From positions 6,368,278-6,432,277 of the forward strand of contig NC_081336.1 of assembly GCF_022539665.2 (NCBI RefSeq): a stretch of DNA of 64,000 nt. Reading direction: 5' to 3'. The position numbers were made by a program, and so were the translations under genes. The DNA is from Daphnia carinata (lineage: Eukaryota > Arthropoda > Branchiopoda > Diplostraca > Daphniidae). The number at the start of each line of letters is the position of its first letter. The stretch's first letter is position 1. The notes under the pieces are model-generated. The model saw only the letters and a program-made list of their open reading frames with translations, ran no database searches and was not told the origin of the DNA. This document shows positions 34,379 to 46,600 of the stretch, piece after piece.

Positions 34379-37300
34379 ATGAGTTCTCCACTCAATCAAT
34401 CTGGCTCTCCAGGTAAAAAAAAAATGGTAAACTTTTTAAAAATAGAGCCGTAATCCCCCGTAAAATTGAAAAACTAATTAGGCATGTTGCGTCGTTCGAT
34501 GATGAATCAACAAGGATCACCAAGTAAATGGATAACAAATTACTATAGGAAATAATATAGAAACCATTTATCTTTTACGCTAAATATTTTTACAGCCATG
34601 TTGCGTCATTCCATGAGTGGCAATTCAGGACTGAACAATTTGGCCACTTCGTCAGGCTTTCCTCGTCGCACTAACGAACAAGATGGCATGGGTAACAACG
34701 CAGGAATCCGTTCAGGTAGCAACAGTGCAGCTTATCGTGCATCATTGGTATCGCACTACGCCGAAGACTTGGACAGACGTCGCCGGGCTGAACGAGCTCT
34801 CGAGGAAAAACTAACCGACGGAAGTATTTTCTAATTAATTTTCATTTCTAATTTGTAGTCAATATTTTAAACTCGTTTTTCATCTGTTTCTAACACAGTG
34901 CCTTCAGATAATTTGAAGATCGATTCTGTTGAATTGTTCGCGCGAGACAATGCAAGGGAACATCGTACAGATCGCTACGAAGTCGTTCTTGATTGTGGCC
35001 GCGTAATTCATTCTATCCAGTTATCCTACGTTTGCACTAAACTAATTCTGCACAAAATAACAGGATATTGGATCGTCGTCAACCATGGCTATGTCCAGGT
35101 CGATGACGAATATGGAATCGGTGAATTCGATGGATTATTATTCATCTTCTTCGGCGTCTACAGCAGTTCTTCGTCGTGGTCAGCCGTTTTTCATGGCTGT
35201 GCGGGTGAAGGATCGCAATTTCGATCCGCGTCGTGACGTTTTGCGCGCTGTGTTTACTTTCGGTAACAAAATGAAAATGATGATCTAAACGGAACGACAG
35301 CTTTAACATATTATTTTATTTTTGGTTAGGCCCGAATCCGCAAGTCACGAAAGGAAGTAAAGTGGTTTTGCCTTTCCACATGAATCAGCGTGAATTCACT
35401 CGAGCTCCACAAAAATGGGATATGCGGATCCATCAACAGGAGGGTTTCAACTTCTCTTGTCAAGTAAAATCATTCCAAACTGAATAAGAATAATGCTAAT
35501 TCATAATTTTTCCTACTTTCAATTGCAGGTTCATATTCCTGCAAACGCACTTGTCGGATTATGGCGACTGAACATCGAAACTACCACGACAATGCCGGGT
35601 GCCCGCATTGACGAATTCCGTTGTAAAGATGACATTTACGTCTTGTTCAATCCGTTTTGTCGAGGTTCAACTTTTTCGTCGTCATATTTTTAAGTGGATA
35701 GCGCAACTAAACGTTTTAAATTTTATGCATTTCAATAGAGGACTCTGTTTACTTGGACGATGAGGAACTCCGTCGAGAGTATCTCATGAATGACACGGGT
35801 AAAGTGTTTGTTGGTACCCATCACCGACCCAAAGGTCGTCGCTGGATCTACGGACAGTTTTCTGACGTGGCCTTACCAGCAGCTCAACTTTTGCTCGGCC
35901 AATCTGGTTTGAATCCAACGGAAAGGGGCAATCCTGTCCAAGTTGTCCGTGCCATCGCTTCAATCGTAATTAACATCATTTTCAAAGTTTCTCTTATTAC
36001 ATAATAATGAAAACATTGATTGTATAGATCAACGCCAACGAAGGTTTTGGTTTGTTGGAGGGCAAATGGGAAGGTTCGTTTGAAGACGGAGTTTGTCCGT
36101 GGGTCTGGACTGGCAGCTCTAAGATCTTCGAGCACTATCTGCGAAATGGTTCCAAGCCAGTCAAATACGGACAGTGCTGGGTCTTCGCGGCCGTCGCCAC
36201 TTCTAGTAAGCACATTTAACTAGATTTAACGTTAAGTGTTTCACATGTTCTTTTGAACTATTCGAACAGTCTTCCGCGCTTTGGGTATTCCTTCCCGTCC
36301 TGTTACTAATTTCGTCTCTGCACGCGATACAAATCACACGCTGTCGGTCGACAAGTATTTCGATGTTTTCGGAGACGAGATGAAAGGTGGCCCAGATGGC
36401 GACAATCAAGATGCCTTATGGAACTTCCACGCTTGGTAGAACAAGAGTCACAAAATTTCAAGTAAAAGATGTGACTGATTTGTTGGTTGACTTAAAAGGA
36501 CTGAAGTGTGGATGTCGCGGCTCGACCTCCAACCCGGTTACAATGGCTGGCAGGCAGTTGATCCGACTCCCCCTCCTCTGTATCGTCAGAACAACACTGG
36601 AGGTTGTATGGAGAAAATCTGATGATTGCGGTTTACCATGGAAGTTTTCAAATTTCTGGTTTTTCACTTAGCTGATTCTAAAAGTCGAGGTCCTTTGGCT
36701 GTCGAAGGTTTCCGTCGAGGTCCGTCTTCGGTTGAGTCTGTCCGTCGCGGCGAAATTGGATTTTCCTTTGACACTCCTTATGTATAATGTTTCAAATTTA
36801 ATCAATACCTTTAGAAACTAATTCTTTTGCTATTTGATGACAGCTTTTTGCGGAAATCAACGCTGAAGTCACTCATTTCCAGGAGGACGAGACCTCTCAT
36901 TGGGGATTCAAGAAGATTCCCGTCAATAATTATCAGTAAACAAATACTTAAACAATTTATTTGAGCAACTAAAACCAGTAGCTGATATTAGGGTTGGACG
37001 TATGATTTTGACCAAGCGACCGGGAGCCGATGATGATGTCAGCGATGCTGACGTAGAAGATATCACTGGCCTTTACAAGACTCTCGATAACACGTCTCGC
37101 TACCAAAAACAATCCGACGGATGTTTCAGTTCCCTCTTTAGTAATTTTCTTAAAGTTTATTTTTTTTGTTTTGTTTGACAGTTTAATAATTCTTAACTTT
37201 TAAAGACCAAGGAATGACTTCACCGTATATGGAAAGGAGAGATAGGGAAAGAGAAAGGGATATGATCCAATATCCAGGAGCATCAGTGCGTCGTCTAAGT

Positions 37301-38389
37301 GCAGTGGACATCGCCCGCAAACCCTGGTACGATGAATCACGCTATCCAGCTGATTCAGGGAACACAGCTGCTGATCGTATGTCAGCCATGAACGCAGCCC
37401 GAAGTGTTGAAAAAGCCCAGCCCATTTTTGATTCCCGGACTCCCAATGATGACTGTCAATTCAATTTGGTTGAGCAAGAAAAAGTTGCATGGGGCCAGCC
37501 ATTTAATGTACAACTTCTCATTCAGGTATTCTATAAATATGATTCGTCTGTCTAATTCAGTATTTTAAAATTCCGCATCAATGCTATTTCACAGAACCGA
37601 TCTCAAGAAACGAGAACCATCACGGCATACCTATGTGCCAATTCCGTCTATTACACAGGAGTCACTGCCCGCCGTCTTGGCCGCAACGATCGTCAGTTTG
37701 TCCTTCAACCGGGAAGCCGTCAGTGTTTTGTTCTTTTATTTCATTGCTTGGAAAGACCAGTAATTTTAAGCTATTCTTGTAAATTCAAATAGGAGAAACT
37801 CTTCAACTTCGCATAAGTTGGGAAGAATACCGTGAACGAGCTGTCGATTACGGATACATTAAGGTGTTCGCCATGTCGTCAGTGCAAGAGACTAAGCAAT
37901 CGTGGAGTGCTGAAGACGACTTCCAGCTGGAGAAACCAAAATTGGATATTCAGGTAATTACATTAGGGCAAATAATTATCGTAAGTATCGTGAAGCAGAT
38001 AATGCCAATGCCAAAAAAAATCTCCGTTTACAGGTGCGAGGAAATCCCCAGATAGGCCAGGAATGCTTTGCTACTTTCTCATTCATGAATCCAGTTCCAG
38101 TTACGCTGACTGAGTGTGAGTTTACATTTGAAGGATCGGGTTTGGTTCGGGCCCAAACAGTAAAATACCGGTGAGTTAACACAAAAAACTACATTATTCG
38201 TAATTGAAAGATCTGACTGATGTTCGAATTTTTTTTAAATTCATAAGTGACGTTAAACCGGGAGAGATGATCAGCTTCGTTCAAAAGTTCCTTCCCCGGT
38301 TTAGTGGTGAGCGCAAACTGGTTGTAGTGTTCAACTCTCGAGAACTGGGTGATATTATCGGCTCTCGTCCAATTCATGTTCGTGAGTAA
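34379..38389 (+). CDS. Tg: Transglutaminase 3
   Basis: Same 19-exon structure as copies 1 and 2, with no disruption seen. The catalytic codons are Cys at 36175-36177, His at 36428-36430 (in ALWNFHAW) and Asp at 36560-36562. It differs from the others by a stop codon inside the early 72-nt-type intron, so the retained-intron form is not possible here. It also has a stronger GTAAGC donor after the active-site exon. Between about 35600 and 36590, introns included, it is almost identical to copy 1. On both sides, and clearly after 36600, it looks like copy 2, which indicates gene conversion. It has a TATA promoter and a non-coding first exon ending near 34140. Confidence 0.9.
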
Positions 38390-39945
38390 CCGACGTCTCG
38401 TTACAATCGAATTACGAAATCCCTACGACATAACACTTTTCGCATCGAACTTGGACCACCCTTAAAACATCTTAGCAAATTAGGCAAAATGACTTTATTG
38501 GCGTTTCACGATATGCATACTGATAGTTCCAAAATGTATGTCATTATCTTGAATGCGATTTGAATCCTCTATTTTCCTCCTTTATCTCCGTTGTATGGTT
38601 CAGGTTTTTGAAATTATTGTTATTCTTACTTTTTCGGTGACGGCGTATTCAGCAGGAATAAATTTCGTCAATCAGATTTTCGTCATTTCATTTGAATTCA
38701 GAATAGTTTTATTTTGCAGCAAAGCTGTTCTATAGAATTAAGATATCAAATATAAAAGCTGCTTGTGACCCACGAAAAATGAATTGTCTTTGCAACAAAG
38801 ACAATTGTTGCAACACGAAGACCTAACAGCGAAGCGAACCCGTGGGCGACATGAGTATAATACTACAGATTGAAAGCCATTTTCGCGTCCTTTCAGTAAC
38901 ATTTTTTGGAAAAAGATTTCCATCGTAATATCTGTTGAGCATCTACCGCCTACGCCAACCGAAGCTTGTGTTAGTGTACGGATGTTTTACCTGTCAACCA
39001 TAGCCGCAGAAATATACATTTGTATCACGTAGACTTATAGCCAAACAAAACGACTAAATGAATTTGTATCGCGGTTCCCAAAAAAACAAAGTAAAAGCAA
39101 CTCTGCGTATCTTTAACGATGTACTAATTTCTTGTAGTCTATACCAGTAAAAAAAAAATCAAAATAAACATGAATAAAAAATTTAAAGCTCATCCGCTGA
39201 AATCGAACTATTCACTTAATTGTTTGGCGATAGCGGTCATCTGTCACAAAAAGGATTAGTAATAACGGTTAACTAAAAATAGAAGTAAAGCAGTCTTGTA
39301 ATGAAATATGTATCAAAACTTTGTACATACGCACACACACACACACACCGACATGCGAGCGTACGCTAGGGCTGAAATGAATCCTTTAAAGGCTCAAACA
39401 AATGCCGAAGTTGTTAAGCACTTTTAACAAACGTAAATGCCATACTGTCAATGGTGAGTTTTAGAAGCGTTCAAATCTCTCAATTTTGTTCTGAGGAAAG
39501 GCGATAAACCATTAGATACAGAATCATAAATAATGGAAACAATTTGAATCACGGACACATAACGAAAGAAGTCATTTCTGCCAACCTGTGAAAGCAAAAT
39601 AAACGATTGCGTCAATAGTCAACAAGTTTAATATCAAACTTTGGTTTTGGGAAATTCCTTGCAATAAATCTTGAAAAAACATTGAAGGAGAGGATGGCTG
39701 AAGGTTGGCGGTCACGAAACGTGAGGAGTTAGAATCTTTTTTTCTCGCGCATGGGTTGCTATTTCTTCTCTCCCCTTTGTCCGCACCACCACTTTTGTTC
39801 CTCGAAGGTGAGATGGGGGGGGGGGGGGGGGTGGCATTGGTAATACCGCAAGTCTAGGCAATGATGGCGAGTTTTGCACGAGCAGCTTATACAATCAATC
39901 TCCTTTTTTGCTGTCACATTTGAAGGTCTTTCCATTTTTGCCAGA
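38390..39945. other. Intergenic region between transglutaminase 3 and GYGGH copy D
   Basis: The first part matches the 3' flank of transglutaminase 1. The breakpoint is near 38880. From about 39060 it matches 16540-17130 upstream of copy C. It holds a (CA)n tract at 39331-39348 and a G-run at about 39816-39831. Confidence 0.55.
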
Positions 39946-39951
39946 TATAAA
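39946..39951 (+). promoter_or_regulatory. TATA box of GYGGH copy D
   Basis: TATAAA in GATATAAAAGGG, 83 bp upstream of the ATG. Confidence 0.6.
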
Positions 39952-40028
39952 AGGGCCGTTGCAAATCTATTGCTCTTCAGTTGCAAACCGTGTTGCAAAT
40001 ACCAACCTCCAAGGAAATCCTCATCAGA

Positions 40029-41044
40029 ATGTTTTTCTTCTCCAACATGGTTTGTTTGATTCTTTTGTTTAAGCGATCTTGGTTTTTAATTTAAATCTGT
40101 TCTTTTTTACAGTGGATTTCGTTACTAGTAGCAGTTTTGGTTTTCTCATCATCCGACGCTCATAAAAAAGGTTTTTAAACTCTATTAAAGTTCTAGTGGT
40201 TTCAGTAATCTTTCAAAGATTAAATTTAATAACCTATTTACTGATTTTGATTTGTAGGAAGAGGAGGCGGCGGGAGCGGAGGCGGCTACGGTGGCTATGG
40301 TAAGTGTTGTTCATTGCACGTCCGAGACCAACCAAGTCAGTGAAAATCAACTTTGATTTTTACGACGTTGAGCATATGGGTTATTGGTTATGTTATAAAT
40401 TATTATAACCTTTAGGTGGCCAACAAAAGATGGGCTACGACAGTGGTCACGCTCTACCTTATAGTTCGGGATACGGTGGCTATTCATCGCCCGCTCGTGG
40501 AGGATATGGGGTTCACATGTCTTCGACGCATGGAGGACACCATAGCAGCCATACTACAACCTTGGGCGGAGGGTATGGGGCTCACGTCGCGCCAATAAGT
40601 GGAGGGTATGGTGGTCATCCATCAGTCATCGGTGGCGGGCATGCCGGTAGTCACGCCTCCCCCGTTAGCGGTGGGTATGGTGGACATAGTGCACCAATCG
40701 CTGGAGGATACGGAGGTCATTCTTCTCCTGCGAGCTTTAGCCAAGCTGTCCGTCGGCCTAAGAGTGGAGGCTACAGCAACAGTCACGGTGCACCTGCGCA
40801 CGGAGGATTTGGTGGCCATTCTGCGCCATCACAAAAAGGACATGTTGGTCACGCAGCACAAATGAACACAGGATACGGCGGTCATGCATTGCCAACCAGT
40901 GGAGGATATGGAGATCATGGGGCTCCGATGAATGGAGGATATGGAGGTCACGCAGCATCGGCAGGCAAAGGTTACGGTGGTCACGGATCGCAAATGGGTG
41001 GAGGATATGGAAGTCACGCTGCTGGAAAAGGCTACGGTCGTTAA
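40029..41044 (+). CDS. GYGGH-repeat secreted Gly/His-rich protein, copy D (249 aa)
   Basis: Exons 40029-40049, 40113-40170, 40258-40299 and 40416-41044 total 750 nt, all in phase. Exon 1 is one codon shorter than in its paralogs (MFFFSNM). The signal peptide continues WISLLVAVLVFSSSDA, then HKKGRGGGGSGGGYGGYG. The repeat exon starts GGQQKMGYDSGHALPYSSGY and has about 18 GGYGGH-type units with Gln at GGQQ, SSFSQ, AAQM and GSQM and Lys at RPKSGGY, QKGH and GKGY. ATTAAA lies at 41342-41347. It is closest to pseudogene C and shows what that copy looked like before it broke. Confidence 0.85.
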
Positions 41045-43251
41045 GAAAGGTAAGTTTTACATTAGCAGTGACATAATTTTTTTAAAACACATTCGGGTTT
41101 TTCTAAACATTCGTAATAGTTCCTTTTCGAAATGTTTGTTAAAGTTAGGATGATAGGAAAATTATTAAAAAATTTTCATTTTTCGCAGTTAGGATAGAGA
41201 TTCAATGGCATTTTCATCGATCGTCATATCTGCATTCGGCCCACTTCAATCGAATTACCTTTTGACAATAGACGCAACCTAAAATAAAAAAATTCGCTGC
41301 CTAATCCAATGAAACGAATTTCGAAAAATACACGTTTTTTCATTAAATTGCATGTTTTTTGTTTGTGACATCTCGTTTATTACAACACCGGCTAGGGAAA
41401 ATAAATAATTTGCCCGAAATTAGCGTTCAATTTTGAGAATACTTTTTATTGAATTTTATATAGGAATTTTGAAGAAAAATTTAAACTATGAATAAAACAA
41501 TTTCACGAAAGATTGAATGTCCCTCGCTCTATTTCGTTTTTACTAAATTCCAGATTGAACTGCGAAGGATGCAATGGTTAAAGCTACCATCTGATGTTGA
41601 GATTTAGTGCATCATTTCCTTCTGCCTAAAAGCCATTAGTGTTTTTCGTTTTTGTATAGCAGCGTACGCTATTCGTGACGCTTATTTCGAACTTAATGCT
41701 GCGTGCATGCATCATGGTGTGTGTTTATATAGCAAAGTTCACGTCGGGGTTTTGCGCACATTTTCGTTATGGATGGCTTTGTTTTTCGTTCAATATACAA
41801 ACTAGACATAAGACAACAAAAATTACAAGATTTCGTTCAAGAGATGTGTAATTCATTGCTGAAAAAAGACACGTGACAAAACAAATACACACGAAGAGTT
41901 GGCTCGTTCTGTATAGCCTGGAGTAGGGCAAAAAATAAAGGGGGGAGGGGGAGGAGTGCAGAAGTAATAAAAAGAAAACAAAAGGGGAAGATAATATCAA
42001 TGAAAATCTATATAAACTAGCATTTGACATGCAACAACGTACAAGGGCAGCGGTCGATGATATATGATGGTAACTCGCAACCTAACAGCTCTTCTTTTTG
42101 CAACAGCAAAACAATCCATCGGTTGGTTATCAATATCAATAAGATTTTTTTTTTAATTTTCATCTTAAGTACTATGGCAAATCTGAAATGTGTCAATCGC
42201 AGAATAAGAGTTATTGCACGAACTCGTATGTTTCTCATAAATCGAAAGGGAAATAATTTTTGGAGGAGTGAGAATATATAAACTATGAAAAATAAACTTT
42301 AAAAAAAAATCGATAATGTTATTGAAGGAATTTTTTTTTTAACGAAACCATCTTCAGAAAGTACTAATCCTATTCCACATTACTCTCTGGTCTTTGACAA
42401 GTTTTAACTTTGAGATAAAACATATTTGGTTGGGAAAACTCAAGCTTTTCGCACTTCTTGTCTGATTGCCAATCTGCTTTTAGTTCAATCAACATTCTGA
42501 ACAGCAAATTTGAAAATGGAAAAAAAAAAAAAGAGTAGGAGAAAACATAAATTATGATGGTTCAATCCGCAACGAATACGGAGAGAAGAGCTGTCACTAT
42601 ACTATGATGAGCAGGCGATTTGGAAATAACGCTAGCTACGAAACGTGATTGGAAAATAAACGCTATAAAAAGACGTTCTTAGATCGACTTTGTGTGTCAT
42701 AACTTGCAATGCCTTAGTGGCAAGATTCGAGACGTTTTCTTTTTCACCGACTTCGGCAAACAGTTTTTCGAAAAAAAAAGACAACAAAAAATGGGGAAAG
42801 AAAAATTAAGGAAAGATGACGTGGGCAATGATCGCATTGTCGTATGCACAAAAAAAAGGGATCGAAAAAAAATTCTATCAACATCACATCGGAGTGCGGG
42901 ACAACTTGCTGGGTTAGTTGGAGTTGTCGTGGCGACTCCTGATTGCACGATCAACTCCCAGTAGAAAAATGTTATTGCCAAACTGAAGATATAAAATGAA
43001 TTAGATTTAAGTAAAAAAAAAAAAGAAAATGTTTGAATTAAACTTCGATAGTTTCAAGACGTATTTCGTTTTGAGACAATATCCCATAGAGGATGATAAT
43101 AATTGTCGATTGAAAGTGATTAGTTGAAGGGACCGAAGTGCAAGGGGAAGTGTGCTGATCCATTGGCGGTGGCGGAATTGTTTTTTCCCGCTAGTAATCG
43201 ACTTCTTTTTCCACTTCTCGTTAGATGATGGACCTGGTAGGATTCGCTGTT
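41045..43251. other. Region between GYGGH copy D and the 3' end of fusilli
   Basis: The first 300 bp are the conserved GYGGH 3' flank. The rest is AT-rich and presumably includes the 3' UTR of the minus-strand fusilli gene. TTTATT (AATAAA on the minus strand) near 41449 is one possible poly(A) signal. No coding exon is supported. Confidence 0.4.
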
Positions 43252-43607
43252 TTATGTCATGAAGAGTTCAATGTAACGCGTACCGATATTTTGGCGGTTC
43301 TTTTCGGCTATGGCTCTCTCAGCTTCCGCTCTATTCTGGAAGTTGACGACTGCTTCTCCGGATGGACGGCCGTCATTGTTGCGGTGAATTTGGATGCAAT
43401 CTGGTGTCAACTGTAATCAAATGCAGTGATTATTTTTGACGTGTAGACGTTAAAACCGATCTCACACCTTACAACCATATGTTAATCAAAGCAGGTGGGG
43501 ATTGATCAAAAGCAATGATAAAAGTGGAAACCACCAAAAGAAAAGTAAAACCCATGTCTACATCAAACTGAAGTTGTTGTTAATCATCAAAGAAATGAAA
43601 CAGACAC

Positions 43608-43677
<70 letters not shown>

Positions 43678-46600
43678 TTAAAACTGTAGGTTCTAACGAC
43701 ATCGTCGGCTTTGAAGTGAAGTGAAAAGATTCATTTGTAAAGCCATGCATAGTATGTGGCCAGGTGAATAGATCATTAGGGCACCGTTATGGCCGCAAAT
43801 GTCTAACTCGCACACCACCAAACTATGCACACCTGGGCTAAACCCATTGACCCGATCCCAGTTCACCGACTGTTTTAATTGTTAATTTAAAAATGGAATT
43901 TTTTTTGCCGATAGATCTCACGTTTTGAATCTCCCGTGATGGTAGATTTACGCCAGATGGAATTCAAACAAGTTTTTTTTTCTCTCAAAGGTTAAAAAAA
44001 AAAGGTGGTGAGAGTAAAAAAAAAAATAATAATAATAATAATCAGATAAAAGAAAGGGAGAAGAGTTTTGTCGGATGAAAGTCCCCTAACCTCGGAGAAG
44101 CCAGAGAAGAATTGAAGAATGTCCGAACATGATGCGGTAAAGGGGAGACCGCGCATGATTACCAAGGTACCAGCAGGTAGACCTGAGCCATTGTTCGCTC
44201 CTCCCGCGGCGGCCGACACGGCGGCAGCAGCTGCGGCGGTCGCGGCCGATCCGTTGGCCGTTCCGTAGTAGTTGGTTGGGCTGACGGGCGGCGAAGGGTA
44301 AGGCCAATAGAAGATGGGAGGAAATCCAAAAGGTTGTGGCCGTGGAGTCAACGGACTAACGGCCGGTATGATTTGCGGCGGCTGGCCAAACGGGTACGTT
44401 CCGTACGATTGATGGGGCAATAGCGTTCCACCTACAAGATTCACGTCAAAATAGAAAACGTCAGTTTCACGACACGTGCGAATCGATTTAAAATCAAACA
44501 TTTCAAATACGAATTGCTCAATTTTCACGCTACGTAAAATCTTGTTGAAGTGATGGAGAATATAGGGAATCAAGCCTTTGTGTCAAAACATCATAGCAGC
44601 AATTAGCATAGAGGTAGAATTAAAACATTGCAAGGCACATAAATCCATATAAATAATGAAAAAAAAAAAAAGATTACCCCAGTGCCCAACTGCAACCAAT
44701 AGATCCGTAACAAAGTCGATACATTTTTTTTTAAAGAAAAGAAAATAAGACCAAAAAAAAAAAAAAAATGTAAACGAAAATAGAATCGACTTACCCCCTT
44801 CACCATGACACACGTGCGCATAGAAAACAACATGCAGTTCGTCAACCACCAGGATTTTCATATTTTTTTTTTTAACTATTTGTTATTAGTCGACACGTAA
44901 ATGGAACAAGTGATTAAATGTAGAGATTAATCGTGACGAACTGAAATTTCCTATATGATCAAAACAGGAAGAAAATCAAATAAACAACACCCCCATGCGT
45001 CGTCTATAAATGTGAAAAAAATATGTCCCCCCAAACATTGAAAAAAAAAAGACAGGAGAGTGTGCGTACCAAATGCATACCAGGTGATAGTCAATAGAAA
45101 ATTAAACAAACAAATTACATTGAATAAAAAAAAGGCAAAAAGTGCCAACATTATTTACCATACCACGTCGAAAGCAAATAGCCATAGCCGTATAACTTGC
45201 CCTTACCGTTGGGGTGTCTTGCCAGTAAGTTGTTTGCTTTTTGTTTTGTTTTTAACACCTTGTACCATTTTTGAGATAGGGTTGGGTGAGGTAGCCCGTA
45301 GAGGAGAGTCGGCGCAGTCTAACAACGTTATCAACATACAGCGATATACCACACATAATAAACCAACCAAGAAAGAGAAGAGCACACACGCACACACACA
45401 CATAAAATTAAAATCGTCGATAAAAACAAAAACAACCGAAGATTCTCCAGGTAGTTGATTGTTGACCCTTTGACCACAGCAAAGAAGATTTCAAAAACGA
45501 ATGTTTCTTAAGTGGTGTGTCAGTGTTTGCGTGTACGTGTGTGTGTAGTGTTCCAAAGTTGTTTCAAAGTGAGAGATCATGTACCTAAAAGGGCCACCGA
45601 AATTCTGAACTGTCTACTCTCTACACGTTTTTGCCCAAAATGATTTGTTTTTGCATCACAATTGCCAGTCCTAATGACGTGGAGGAAAGAAAATTCACTA
45701 CACAACCGAATCCACCAGATGCACATGGAGAGAGGATGTAATTCAGCAATGCGAACTTTAAAGCCCAATTGTTTCCCCCAAATTCACCATCACATTTTGA
45801 ATGGTTTTTTTTGTTTTAATGGACGGCACAAGCGGACGGTAGACCTGAGGCACCATCTGGAATATCGAGTTTTAAAGCTATGAAGATGATCAAATTAACC
45901 GAGGATTTGAAAAAAAAACGACCATCAAATAATGAACTTCGTAAAGCCGACAGGAAAGATATAGGGACAGGGGGAATTTCATGCTTTTGTTATTATTGTA
46001 AATTATGTTTTTTGTTTAAATAACGAAATTTTTTAAGGTCTGTGCGGGAGAAAAATATCATCCCTCGATATCTGAATTCGATTTTTCCAGCTGCAAGATG
46101 CACAGGAAACAGCTTCAATCGAATTCAAAATCTGGGATATTTTTTTTTTTTTTTTTTTGGGAGGAGGTCAGGGAGCTTAAAAATGAGCGATGATTAAAAA
46201 AAATAAATCAAGGGGCAAGGCATCGAATCACCCACAGCAAAAAAAAAACGGAAAATTAAAATTAAGAAAACATTAAATTTAATCAACATCGCACTGCAAA
46301 GTTTCCCGAGACGAAAGAAATGGGTCAAAGAAATAATGCCAAATCAAAATACTATGAACCCGTGAAAAAAAACAAAAAAAAACAATAAGCGCAACCAATC
46401 CTAATATTATCCGCAAATTCAAAAACGGGGATCGAGGGAAGAAAAATGTGTCCGAATTTTTTTGTTTTCCATGGAAAAAAAAAGGAACCCAGGGTAACAC
46501 CAGTTTTTGAGAACCCTACAGCCACTGATTAAGTATAAATACGTATCAAGTGCGCTAAACGAAAAAAAACACTGTGTATTATAAATTGAAAAGGGGGAGA

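Larger units (their letters stand above)
30790..38880. repeat. Segmental duplication unit 3 (GYGGH - transglutaminase, CAP genes deleted)
   Basis: Colinear with unit 1 through GYGGH, the transglutaminase and about 450 bp beyond it. The match stops near 38880, at the point equivalent to about 12400, and the sequence then joins DNA like that before copies C and D. The two CAP-related loci are missing. Confidence 0.75.

Noticed and set aside
43225-43416. Plus-strand frame of 63 codons
   Set aside because: It is the opposite strand of the last fusilli exon.
44583-44861. Phe/Lys-rich frames in fusilli introns (also near 47516, 55263 and 56002)
   Set aside because: They are translations of A/T homopolymer tracts.
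45060-45458. 132-codon plus-strand frame
   Set aside because: Low complexity, inside a fusilli intron, no domain or start context.
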